This document shows, one piece after another, positions 16,331 to 24,382 of a stretch of 52,536 nt of DNA. The notes under the pieces were generated by a model. That model made no database searches, had not been told where the DNA came from, and was given only the letters and a program-made list of their open reading frames with translations. Where the stretch lies: the NCBI GenBank assembly GCA_024692905.1, contig JAILLY010000032.1, positions 1 through 52,536 of the forward strand, given 5' to 3'. The DNA is from Lachnospiraceae bacterium. Lineage in GTDB: Bacteria > Bacillota > Clostridia > Lachnospirales > Lachnospiraceae. Each line of letters starts with the position of its first letter. Position 1 is the first letter of the stretch. The position numbers and the translations under genes are program-made.

Positions 16331-16346
16331 CCACAACATCTTGTGG
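16331..16346. promoter_or_regulatory. NrdR box 1
   Basis: CCACAACATCTTGTGG is a perfect inverted repeat close to the NrdR consensus (ACACAATATATTGTGT-like). NrdR is the ATP-cone repressor of ribonucleotide reductase genes. The box is paired with a second one 32 bp downstream. Confidence 0.75.
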
Positions 16347-16362
16347 ATGTATCAAAAAAACC

Positions 16363-16378
16363 ACATTATATCTTGTGT
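16363..16378. promoter_or_regulatory. NrdR box 2
   Basis: ACATTATATCTTGTGT matches the NrdR consensus at about 13 of 16 positions. The gap to box 1 is 16 bp, so the two boxes lie three helical turns apart, the usual arrangement for NrdR sites. Confidence 0.75.
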
Positions 16379-16385
16379 TTTGACG

Positions 16386-16414
16386 TTGACTTTTAAAATA
16401 CGCGATGCTATACT
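16386..16414 (+). promoter_or_regulatory. Promoter of nrdD
   Basis: TTGACT at 16386-16391, a 17-bp spacer, TATACT at 16409-16414. It starts 7 bp after NrdR box 2. Transcription should begin near 16421, giving a leader of about 150 nt. Confidence 0.75.
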
Positions 16415-16423
16415 TACCGTAGT

Positions 16424-16462
16424 CGCGGTTTTGACTGATTCAGACTAAGCCGCGGATTTTTT
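16424..16462 (+). terminator. Leader hairpin with U-tract (possible attenuator) upstream of nrdD
   Basis: CGCGG(TTT) pairs with (AAG)CCGCG, with a small inner CTG/CAG stem, followed by A-type bases and six T (16457-16462). It occupies the first 40 nt of the predicted nrdD leader and looks like an intrinsic terminator placed before the gene. Confidence 0.5.
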
Positions 16463-16533
16463 ATCACAATTCACAGCAAAGCATTTCAGCAGCTTTCTTG
16501 GATTGTTTCATCTAATAAAAAGGGGAAGATGAA

Positions 16534-16569
16534 ATGAAAGTCATATCGATGAAAAGGGGAGGGGAATAA
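16534..16569 (+). CDS. Possible 11-codon leader peptide before nrdD
   Basis: A short open frame (M-K-V-I-S-M-K-R-G-G-E, then TAA) has an AAGGGGAAG ribosome site of its own and ends 3 nt before the nrdD ATG. The nrdD ribosome site (GGGGAGGGG) lies inside it. It may couple translation to nrdD or may simply be chance. There is no evidence of conservation from one sequence. Confidence 0.3.
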   Translation: MKVISMKRGGE

Positions 16570-16572
16570 GGG

Positions 16573-18963
16573 ATGCTTAGTGTTATCAAGAGGGACGGCA
16601 GTATAGCCGATTTTAATCTGAGCAAGATAAGCGATGCCATCATGAAGGCATTCGATGCATGCGAGAAGCAGTACAATAACGAGATGATCGATCTTCTCGC
16701 ACTTCGTGTCACATCTGATTTCCAGAGCAAATTAAACGGTGATAAGGTTGATGTTGAGGACGTCCAGGACAGTGTTGAGACCGTGCTTGAGCAGGCAGGG
16801 TACACAGAGGTCGCCAAGGCTTACATCTTATATCGCAAGCAGCGTGAAAAGATGAGGAACCTTAAGAACACCATCCTTGATTACAAGGAAGTCGTCAACA
16901 GCTATGTCAAGGTTGAGGACTGGCGCGTAAAGGAGAACTCCACCGTTACCTATTCGGTTGGCGGACTTATCTTAAGCAATTCCGGAGCAGTGACTGCCAA
17001 TTACTGGCTGTCTGAGATATATGACCAGGAGATCGCGGATGCGCACCGCAATGCGGATATCCATATCCATGATCTTTCGATGCTCACGGGTTACTGTGCA
17101 GGCTGGTCTTTAAAGCAGCTCATAAAGGAAGGTCTGGGCGGGATAAGCGGCAAGATCACCTCGGCTCCCGCATCCCATCTTTCCGTATTATGCAACCAGA
17201 TGGTCAATTTCCTCGGCATCATGCAGAATGAATGGGCAGGCGCCCAGGCGTTCTCTTCATTTGATACATATCTGGCTCCCTTCGTTAAGGTTGACGGCCT
17301 TACATATGAAGAAGTCAAGAAGTGCGTCGAATCCTTTATATACGGAGTAAATACCCCCAGCCGCTGGGGAACTCAGGCGCCTTTCTCGAATATCACTCTC
17401 GACTGGACGGTTCCCAATGACCTTGCCGAACTTCCCGCTATCGTGGGCGGTAAGGAGATGGATTTCAAGTACAAGGACTGCAAGGCCGAGATGGATATGA
17501 TAAACAAGGCCTTCATCGAGACGATGATAGAGGGAGACGCAAACGGACGCGGATTCCAGTATCCCATACCTACCTATTCGATCACATCGGATTTCGACTG
17601 GTCGGATACCGAGAACAACCGTCTCCTGTTTGAGATGACCGCCAAGTACGGTACTCCTTATTTCTCGAACTATATAAACAGTGATATGGAACCTTCGGAT
17701 GTACGCAGCATGTGCTGCAGGCTCCGCCTCGATCTCCGTGAGCTGCGCAAGAAGACCGGCGGCTTCTTCGGTTCGGGCGAGAGCACGGGTTCGGTGGGCG
17801 TTGTAACGATCAATATGCCCAGGATCGCATATCTGTCTGCGAACAAGGATGACTTTTACAAGAGGCTCAACCGCCTCATGGATATATCCGCAAGGAGCCT
17901 TAAGATCAAGAGAGGCGTTATAAGCAAGCTCCTTGATGAGGGTCTCTATCCTTATACCAAGAGATACCTTGGCAACTTTGACAACCATTTCTCCACGATA
18001 GGTCTCGTAGGCATGAACGAGGTCGGACTCAATGCCAACTGGTTGCGTGCCGACATGACGGACAAGGCTACGCAGGAGTTCACCAAGGAAGTATTAAACC
18101 ATATGCGCAACCGCCTGTCGGATTATCAGGAGCAGTACGGGGATCTGTATAACCTTGAGGCTACTCCCGCAGAGAGTACCGCATTCCGTCTTGCCAAGCA
18201 TGACAAGAAGAGATGGCCAAACATAAAGACGGCCGGCAATCCCGGTGATACGCCTTATTATACGAACAGTTCGCATCTTCCGGTCGACTATACTCCGGAT
18301 ATATTCGATGCGCTTGATATCCAGGACGATCTTCAGACGCTCTATACGTCGGGTACCGTATTCCATGCTTTCCTTGGTGAGAAGCTTCCCGACTGGAAGG
18401 CTGCGGCATCGCTTGTACGCAAGATCGCCGAGAATTACAAGCTCCCGTATTATACGATGTCTCCCACATATTCCGTATGCAGGGAACACGGATATCTTAC
18501 CGGTGAGCAGAAGACCTGTCCGCATTGCGGCGCCGTTACCGAAGTATACAGCCGCATAACGGGATATTACAGGCCGGTCCAGAACTGGAACGACGGCAAG
18601 GCTCAGGAATACAAGAACCGTGTCGTATATGATATCGAGAATTCCTCGCTCAAGCGCCCGACGGCAGCAGTCATAAAGCTTTCGGGGACCGACGGAAGCA
18701 CCGAGGTCAGCATGAGCCCGGTCAATGTGAAATATCTGTTCACGACCAAGACCTGCCCCAACTGCAAGCTCGCAAAGGAATATCTCAAGAATGAGAAATA
18801 TGTCCTTATAGATGCCGAGGAGAATATCGAACTTGCAAGGAAGTACGGTATAATGCAGGCACCTACCCTGGTAGAGGTCAAGGGCGACAGCTATAACAAA
18901 TATACCAACGTCTCGAATATCAGGAAGTACGTTGAGGAACATTCGGCGCTGGTGGTCGTGTAA
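16573..18963 (+). CDS. nrdD: Anaerobic (class III) ribonucleoside-triphosphate reductase with C-terminal redoxin domain
   Basis: 796 residues. NrdD makes dNTPs from NTPs under anaerobic conditions using a glycyl radical. Residues about 1-90 are an ATP-cone (VIKRDGSIADFNLSKISDAI), the allosteric nucleotide site. The catalytic core carries the thiyl-region cysteines 381/382 (RSMCCRLRLD). The zinc-site cysteines are 636, 649 and 652, and the radical Gly is 664 in RITGYYRPVQNWNDGK. Unusually, about 80 residues continue past the normal end. This tail (about 720-790) has a CPNC redox motif (Cys728, Cys731) and a cis-Pro QAPTLVEV segment, typical of a glutaredoxin/NrdH-type thioredoxin fold. The fused domain probably re-reduces the active site. 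The activating enzyme gene nrdG is not in the window. pyrF follows at once. Confidence 0.95.
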   Translation: MLSVIKRDGSIADFNLSKISDAIMKAFDACEKQYNNEMIDLLALRVTSDFQSKLNGDKVDVEDVQDSVETVLEQAGYTEVAKAYILYRKQREKMRNLKNTILDYKEVVNSYVKVEDWRVKENSTVTYSVGGLILSNSGAVTANYWLSEIYDQEIADAHRNADIHIHDLSMLTGYCAGWSLKQLIKEGLGGISGKITSAPASHLSVLCNQMVNFLGIMQNEWAGAQAFSSFDTYLAPFVKVDGLTYEEVKKCVESFIYGVNTPSRWGTQAPFSNITLDWTVPNDLAELPAIVGGKEMDFKYKDCKAEMDMINKAFIETMIEGDANGRGFQYPIPTYSITSDFDWSDTENNRLLFEMTAKYGTPYFSNYINSDMEPSDVRSMCCRLRLDLRELRKKTGGFFGSGESTGSVGVVTINMPRIAYLSANKDDFYKRLNRLMDISARSLKIKRGVISKLLDEGLYPYTKRYLGNFDNHFSTIGLVGMNEVGLNANWLRADMTDKATQEFTKEVLNHMRNRLSDYQEQYGDLYNLEATPAESTAFRLAKHDKKRWPNIKTAGNPGDTPYYTNSSHLPVDYTPDIFDALDIQDDLQTLYTSGTVFHAFLGEKLPDWKAAASLVRKIAENYKLPYYTMSPTYSVCREHGYLTGEQKTCPHCGAVTEVYSRITGYYRPVQNWNDGKAQEYKNRVVYDIENSSLKRPTAAVIKLSGTDGSTEVSMSPVNVKYLFTTKTCPNCKLAKEYLKNEKYVLIDAEENIELARKYGIMQAPTLVEVKGDSYNKYTNVSNIRKYVEEHSALVVV

Positions 18964-18964
18964 G

Positions 18965-19894
18965 ATGATAAACAAGCTTATTGAGAACATAAAACAGACC
19001 AATGCCCCCATAACCGTCGGGCTCGATCCCATGATGAGGTTCATACCCGGACATATCAAAAGGGAGGCATTCGAAGAATTCGGCGAGACCCTTGAAGGGG
19101 CCGCCGAAGCTATATGGCAGTTCAACAAGGGGATCATCGATGCAACATACGATCTTATCCCCGCCGTCAAGCCGCAGGCAGCAATGTACGAGCAGTTCGG
19201 CATTCCCGGAATGGCAGCATTCAAAAAGACGGTCGATTATTGCAAGGATAAGGATCTGGTCGTCATAGGCGATATCAAGAGGGGAGACATTGGCTCCACC
19301 TCTGAAGCCTATGCGGTCGGTCATTTGGGAAAAGTGAGCGTGGGCTCATCATTCCATTACGGATTTGATGAGGATTTTGTCACGGTCAATCCTTATCTCG
19401 GTTCGGATGGAGTCACCCCCTTTATAAACGTATGCAGGGAAGAAAAGAAAGGCATTTTTGTGCTTGTCAAGACATCCAATCCGAGCAGCGGGGAGTTTCA
19501 GGACAGGATGATCGCGGATGCCGGCAACCGGCCCCTGTATGAGTTGGTTGGCGAGAAAGTGGCCGAGTGGGGGAGTTCCCTGATGGGAGAGGGATACAGC
19601 TACATCGGTGCTGTTGTCGGCGCGACCTATCCGGAGCAGGGCAGGGTCCTTCGCGATATCATGCCCAATACGTATATCCTGGTTCCCGGATACGGTGCAC
19701 AGGGTGCTACCGGAGCGGATCTTAAGCATTTCTTTAACAAGGACGGGCTTGGCGCGCTGATCAATTCATCAAGAGGCATCATCGCTGCTTATACCAACGA
19801 AAAATATGCAAAGTACGGCGAATCTAATTATGCCGATGCAGCAAGGGCTGCGGTCATCGACATGAGGAAGGATATTGCCGAGAACGCTTTGTGA
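18965..19894 (+). CDS. pyrF: Orotidine 5'-phosphate decarboxylase, subfamily 2
   Basis: 309 residues from the ATG at 18965. PyrF converts OMP to UMP, the last step of de novo pyrimidine synthesis. The length and the motif DIKRGDIGSTSEAYA (catalytic Lys-Asp residues) identify the longer subfamily 2 found in actinobacteria and many clostridia. Other matching parts are VGLDPMMRFIP at the start, AVKPQAAMYEQFG, VNPYLGSDGVTPF and VPGYGAQGAT. A frame extension to 18932 exists but lies inside nrdD and lacks a ribosome site. The ATG is 1 nt past the nrdD stop, so translational coupling to nrdD is likely. pyrE lies separately at 33280. Confidence 0.93.
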   Translation: MINKLIENIKQTNAPITVGLDPMMRFIPGHIKREAFEEFGETLEGAAEAIWQFNKGIIDATYDLIPAVKPQAAMYEQFGIPGMAAFKKTVDYCKDKDLVVIGDIKRGDIGSTSEAYAVGHLGKVSVGSSFHYGFDEDFVTVNPYLGSDGVTPFINVCREEKKGIFVLVKTSNPSSGEFQDRMIADAGNRPLYELVGEKVAEWGSSLMGEGYSYIGAVVGATYPEQGRVLRDIMPNTYILVPGYGAQGATGADLKHFFNKDGLGALINSSRGIIAAYTNEKYAKYGESNYADAARAAVIDMRKDIAENAL

Positions 19895-19907
19895 AAGGAG
19901 TAATATT

Positions 19908-20696
19908 ATGAAAAGATCAATTATCACCTTAATGCTGCTTGTTACTGCGGCTGCGATCCTTGCGGGCTGCGGCGGCAAGTCGGGAAGCAAACGTGTATTT
20001 ACCGTGGGTTTCGATGCGGAATTCCCGCCGTACGGTTATATGGACGACGACGGCAATTATGTGGGATTCGACCTTGAACTTGCCCAGGAGGTATGTAACC
20101 GTAAGGGCTGGGAACTCAAAAAGCAGCCGATCGACTGGGATTCCAAGGATATGGAGCTTTCAAGCGGAGCGATCGACTGTATCTGGAACGGATTTACGAT
20201 CCAGGGACGTGAGGACGCATATACCTGGACGATACCCTATGTCGACAACTCGCAGGTGTTCGTTGTAAAGGACAGTTCCGGTATCGCATCGCTTTCGGAT
20301 CTTGCGGATAAGAAAGTGGGAGTCCAGAAAGATTCATCGGCGCTTGCCGCGCTTCAGGGTGATTCTTCCGCTCTTGCAGATACATTTAAGGAACTTACCC
20401 AGTACGCCGACTATAACACGGGATTCATGGATCTTGAAGCAGGCGCGATCGATGCGCTTGCGATCGATATAGGAGTTGCCAATTACCAGATCGCGAAGAA
20501 GGGCCAGGGATATTCGATCCTTGATGAGCAGCTTGCTTCGGAGCAGTACGGAGTCGGTTTCTTAAAGGGCAATACCGAGCTTAAGGATGAGGTCGAGGCA
20601 GTGCTTAAGGAAATGGCCGACGACGGTACCATCTTAAAGATCGCAAAGGAATATTCCGATTTCGGAATGGAAGAGTCAATATGTATCGGTAAATAA
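19908..20696 (+). CDS. Amino-acid ABC transporter, substrate-binding lipoprotein
   Basis: 262 residues from the ATG at 19908, which follows AAAGGAG; the in-frame upstream ATG overlaps pyrF and would bury the signal peptide. The lipobox is LAGC (about residue 22). The mature part is a family 3 solute-binding protein: VGFDAEFPPYGYMDDDGNYVGFDLELA is the typical polar-amino-acid binder start, and IDCIWNGFTIQGRE and KKVGVQKDSSA follow the usual order. It captures an amino acid, perhaps of the glutamine/cystine/basic group, and hands it to the permease downstream. The three genes form one operon; the exact ligand cannot be read from the sequence. Confidence 0.93.
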   Translation: MKRSIITLMLLVTAAAILAGCGGKSGSKRVFTVGFDAEFPPYGYMDDDGNYVGFDLELAQEVCNRKGWELKKQPIDWDSKDMELSSGAIDCIWNGFTIQGREDAYTWTIPYVDNSQVFVVKDSSGIASLSDLADKKVGVQKDSSALAALQGDSSALADTFKELTQYADYNTGFMDLEAGAIDALAIDIGVANYQIAKKGQGYSILDEQLASEQYGVGFLKGNTELKDEVEAVLKEMADDGTILKIAKEYSDFGMEESICIGK

Positions 20697-20718
20697 CATC
20701 CGGGGACTTGAGGACGAT

Positions 20719-21363
20719 ATGAAGCTTAGTGTGATGCTTACACAATTGGGCCGGGGAATGCTTGTGTCAGAGGAAATCTTTCTTCTGACACTGCTGTTTT
20801 CCCTTCCGCTCGGGCTGCTGGTCGCATTCGGAAGGATGTCAAAAAACAGGATATTGTCGGCAGCGGTCAAGTTTTACATAGCCATTATGAGAGGGACTCC
20901 GCTCATGCTCCAGCTCATAGTGGTTTATTTTGCGCCTTATTATATTTTCGGACTCAACCTGGACGGATTCCGGTTCCCTGCGATAATAATCGCCTTTTCG
21001 GTGAATTATGCCGCTTATTTCGCGGAGATCTACAGGGGAGGCATCGAGGCAATACCAAAGGGCCAGTATGAGGCGGCCAATGTACTTGGATACAGCAGGA
21101 TGCAGACCTTCTTCAGGGTCATCTTTCCTCAGGTCGTAAGGATCATCATGCCGAGCGTGACCAACGAAACGATCACGCTTGTCAAGGATACTTCGCTTGC
21201 TTTCGTGCTTGCCCAGGCGGAGATGTTCACGATAGCCAAGCAGATCGCCGCCAAGGAGGCATCCGTGGGACCGCTCATGGTTGCGGGTCTGTTCTATTTT
21301 GTATTTAATTATATTGTAGCATTTGTCATGGAACGTATCGAGAAGAGGCTCAGTTACTATTAG
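20719..21363 (+). CDS. Amino-acid ABC transporter permease (HisM/GlnP family)
   Basis: 214 residues, about five membrane segments. MRGTPLMLQLIVVYF is the family start motif. The EAA loop that contacts the ATPase reads IPKGQYEAANVLGYSRMQTFFRVIFPQ. NYAAYFAEIYRGGIEAI precedes it, as in GlnP/HisM permeases. It should form the membrane channel as a homodimer. GAGGACG serves as ribosome site, 22 nt after the binding-protein gene. The partner ATPase begins 3 nt after its stop codon. Confidence 0.93.
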   Translation: MKLSVMLTQLGRGMLVSEEIFLLTLLFSLPLGLLVAFGRMSKNRILSAAVKFYIAIMRGTPLMLQLIVVYFAPYYIFGLNLDGFRFPAIIIAFSVNYAAYFAEIYRGGIEAIPKGQYEAANVLGYSRMQTFFRVIFPQVVRIIMPSVTNETITLVKDTSLAFVLAQAEMFTIAKQIAAKEASVGPLMVAGLFYFVFNYIVAFVMERIEKRLSYY

Positions 21364-21366
21364 GAT

Positions 21367-22134
21367 ATGGAAAAGGAAGTATTGCTTGATATAAAGAATA
21401 TGCGTAAATCCTTCGACGGCAAGGAGGTCCTTAAGGATATCTCGTTAAGCGTAAGCCGCGGCGAGGTGGTATCCGTGATAGGACCGTCGGGTTCCGGAAA
21501 GTCGACGATGCTGCGCTGTGCGACTCTCCTTGAGAGGATGGATGCGGGAAGCCTTATATATGACGGCAATGTGGCGGCGCACGATGAAGACGGTGCCATG
21601 ATCTATGCCGACAGGAAAGAACTTAAGAAGATCAGGTCCTATTTCGGGCTTGTGTTCCAGAATTTCAACCTGTTTCCTCATTATTCGGTGCTTAAGAACA
21701 TAACAGAACCCGTGGTGCTCTCGGGGCAGGCCGGAAAGAAGGAAGCTCAGGAACGCGCAATGGCCCTGCTTGAGAGGCTCGGGCTTTCGGATAAAAAAGA
21801 TTCGTATCCGGGAAGTCTGTCCGGCGGACAGCAGCAGAGGGTCAGTATCGCACGGGCGCTTGCCATGCAGCCGAGGATACTGTTCTTTGATGAGCCTACT
21901 TCGGCGCTCGATCCGGAGCTTACCGGAGAGGTGCTTAAGGTTATAAGGTCTCTGGCCGAGGAACATATGACAATGGTCATAGTTACTCACGAGATGAAGT
22001 TCGCCCGTGAAGTCTCCGACAGGATCATCTTCATGGAGAACGGCGTTATCCGTTTTCAGGGAACTCCGGATGAACTTTTCGGTTCGGATGACGAAAGGCT
22101 TGGTGCATTTATAGGAAAACTTACAGCGGATTGA
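21367..22134 (+). CDS. Amino-acid ABC transporter ATP-binding protein (GlnQ/HisP family)
   Basis: 255 residues. It powers the importer formed with the two preceding genes. Walker A is GPSGSGKST, the Q-loop is LVFQNFNLFPHYSVLKN, the signature is LSGGQQQR and Walker B is ILFFDEPTSALDPE, with VTHEMKFAREVSDR as the His switch. The VFQNFNLFPH sequence is typical of polar amino-acid importers. A slightly longer insert (HDEDGAMIYADRKE) follows strand 3. The spacing of only 3 nt from the permease stop shows tight coupling. The HD-GYP sensor gene follows after 67 nt, perhaps on the same mRNA. Confidence 0.95.
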   Translation: MEKEVLLDIKNMRKSFDGKEVLKDISLSVSRGEVVSVIGPSGSGKSTMLRCATLLERMDAGSLIYDGNVAAHDEDGAMIYADRKELKKIRSYFGLVFQNFNLFPHYSVLKNITEPVVLSGQAGKKEAQERAMALLERLGLSDKKDSYPGSLSGGQQQRVSIARALAMQPRILFFDEPTSALDPELTGEVLKVIRSLAEEHMTMVIVTHEMKFAREVSDRIIFMENGVIRFQGTPDELFGSDDERLGAFIGKLTAD

Positions 22135-22201
22135 AATCACCCCGTGAAAAATGTTATTATGTGATTGTGGGTATGTGTTAAGGACCGGGGGATCGGCTGT
22201 G

Positions 22202-24382
22202 ATGAATGATGAGTTCGTAAGTGAAGCGAAAGTTAAAGCCGGAAAGAAGTATCTTGGATTCCAGATGCTTTTTTTTGCGGGGACGATCGCGCTTAATTTC
22301 ATACTTCCGCGTACGGCATCGCATTTTAAGCTCCCGTTGTATCTGGATAATGTAGGAACACTTCTTGCGACGGTGCTCGGAGGATATCTGCCCGGCATAT
22401 TCGTCGGTTATCTCAATAATATAATCAATCTCCGGGGCAATCCCGGAAATGCATATTATGTCGTGCTCAGCACGCTCATAGCCGCCAGCGGATCCTATTT
22501 CGGAAGAAAGGGCTATTTTAAGAAATTTGGAAAGTCACTTCTTACCATACCCGTATTTGCGTTCATCGGCGGCGTACTCGGATCGATCCTCACTTATCTT
22601 TTATACGGTTACGGCATGGGAGAAGGGATATCCGCTCCTTTTGCAAGAGTGCTCTTAAAGAGAGGCAGCTTAAGCATATTCTGGGCCCAGATGTTATCCG
22701 ATGTTGCGATCGATCTTGTGGACAAGACTCTGACTGTTCTTTTGGTATTCGCGATCCTTAAGATGATACCCGAGCGGTTAAAGCCCGGACTGTGGCTCAC
22801 CGGGTGGCGCCAGGCTCCGCTCTCCGACGAGGCCCAGCTTGATGCAAGGCATAACGTGACGAGGTCATTATCCCTAAGGAGCAAGATAATCTCGATCATT
22901 TCCGTTATCATGGTATTCGTTGCCGTTATCACGACCGTGATCAGCTATATCCTCTACCATAATTTTTCGATGAAGCAGTATGCATACAGCTGCACGAGTG
23001 CCGCAAGGCTCGCTGCTTATTCGCTTGAGCCCGACAGGATCGAAGATTATCTTAAGCTTGGCGAATCGGCTCCCGATTATGCGGAGGCCGAGCGGAGGCT
23101 TGCCAATATCAAACGGGGCAATTCCGATATAGAATATATCTATGTATATAAGTTCATGGAGGACGGCGTCCACGTGGTCTTTGACCTTGACACAAAGGAG
23201 GTCAAGGGTCAGGATCCCGGTGATATCATCGAACTCGAGGAATATTTAAGGCCTTACAGGGACGATCTTCTTGCGGGCAGGGTGATCGAAACACTTGTTG
23301 ATGATACGATGTACGGCCGTCTTCTCTCCGTGTTCGAACCGGTGTATGATTCTGACGGTAAATGCGTATGCTATGCGGCCGCCGATATAAAGGTTGAGGA
23401 TATAAAGCTTTCGAGCTTAAATTATATGACCAAGGTATTCTCACTTTTCATCGGGTTTTATGTGTTCATCCTTGCACTGTGCATCTGGCTTGTGGATTAT
23501 CATCTTATCTATCCCATAGCTGCGATGACCATGTCTGCAAGGAAGTTTGCATATGATACCGAAGAAGGAAGGGATAAGAGCGTTGAACGCCTTAAGCATC
23601 TTAACATATCCACGGGCGATGAGATCGAGAACCTTTATGAATCCCTTTCAAAAACGATCGCCGAGACCGTCGGGTATCTTGAGGATGTTGAGGCCAAGGG
23701 CGAAGAGATATCCCATATGCAGAACGGTCTTATCCAGGTCCTTGCCGACCTTGTTGAGAGCCGGGATAAGAACACGGGCGACCATGTACGAAAGACGGCA
23801 GCCTATGTACGCCTTATCATGGACAAGATGAGGGAGAAGGGACTGTATCCGGATATCCTTACCGATGAATATATAGAGGATGTCGCAAATTCGGCACCGC
23901 TTCATGATGTCGGAAAGATAATGGTAAGTGATACGATACTGAATAAGCCGGGACGTCTTACGGATGAGGAGTTTGCGGTCATGAAGACCCATACGACCGC
24001 AGGCAACCGTATAATAGCGGGGGCGATGGCGCTCGTATCCGACAGCGGTTATCTTAAGGAAGCGAGGAACCTTGCCACCTATCATCATGAAAGATGGGAC
24101 GGTAAGGGCTATCCGAGCGGCAGGTCGGGTGAGAACATCCCTCTGTCCGCAAGGATCATGGCCGTTGCCGATGTGTTTGATGCCCTTGTGTCAAGGAGGA
24201 GCTACAAGGAGCCGTTTACCTTCGAGAAGTCGATGAGCATAATCGCCGAGGGGGCCGGTACCCAGTTCGATCCTCAGATAGCGGAGCTTTTTGTGGAATC
24301 GGCCGATGAAGTAATGAAGATAACGAAAGAGCATGAATCCATGGTCGGACAGGAGATAAGGGATCTGAAGGCAGATCCGTGA
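22202..24382 (+). CDS. Membrane HD-GYP phosphodiesterase with multi-TM and Cache-like sensor regions
   Basis: 726 residues from the ATG at 22202. Residues about 15-205 hold five or six hydrophobic segments (LYLDNVGTLLATVLGGYLPG, YLNNIIN, NAYYVVLSTLIAAS) resembling the membrane domain of ECF-type S components. A further TM at about 225-250, an outside region of about 170 residues (Cache-like) and a TM at about 410-440 lead to a HAMP-like linker. The C-terminal HD-GYP domain has His568-Asp569 in LHDVGK and HHERWDGKGYP (628-638), so all core metal and GYP residues are present. It should degrade cyclic-di-GMP (or a related dinucleotide) in response to an outside signal. A longer reading from 22151 adds an unlikely N-terminus. 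It may be co-transcribed with the amino-acid importer. Confidence 0.88.
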   Translation: MNDEFVSEAKVKAGKKYLGFQMLFFAGTIALNFILPRTASHFKLPLYLDNVGTLLATVLGGYLPGIFVGYLNNIINLRGNPGNAYYVVLSTLIAASGSYFGRKGYFKKFGKSLLTIPVFAFIGGVLGSILTYLLYGYGMGEGISAPFARVLLKRGSLSIFWAQMLSDVAIDLVDKTLTVLLVFAILKMIPERLKPGLWLTGWRQAPLSDEAQLDARHNVTRSLSLRSKIISIISVIMVFVAVITTVISYILYHNFSMKQYAYSCTSAARLAAYSLEPDRIEDYLKLGESAPDYAEAERRLANIKRGNSDIEYIYVYKFMEDGVHVVFDLDTKEVKGQDPGDIIELEEYLRPYRDDLLAGRVIETLVDDTMYGRLLSVFEPVYDSDGKCVCYAAADIKVEDIKLSSLNYMTKVFSLFIGFYVFILALCIWLVDYHLIYPIAAMTMSARKFAYDTEEGRDKSVERLKHLNISTGDEIENLYESLSKTIAETVGYLEDVEAKGEEISHMQNGLIQVLADLVESRDKNTGDHVRKTAAYVRLIMDKMREKGLYPDILTDEYIEDVANSAPLHDVGKIMVSDTILNKPGRLTDEEFAVMKTHTTAGNRIIAGAMALVSDSGYLKEARNLATYHHERWDGKGYPSGRSGENIPLSARIMAVADVFDALVSRRSYKEPFTFEKSMSIIAEGAGTQFDPQIAELFVESADEVMKITKEHESMVGQEIRDLKADP

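Noticed and set aside
18094-19224. Minus-strand open frame of 376 residues under nrdD/pyrF
   Set aside because: Antisense to two certain genes, no start signals and no recognisable domain.
21445-22398. Minus-strand open frame of 317 residues under the importer ATPase
   Set aside because: Shadow of the ABC ATPase and HD-GYP genes; composition unlike a real protein.
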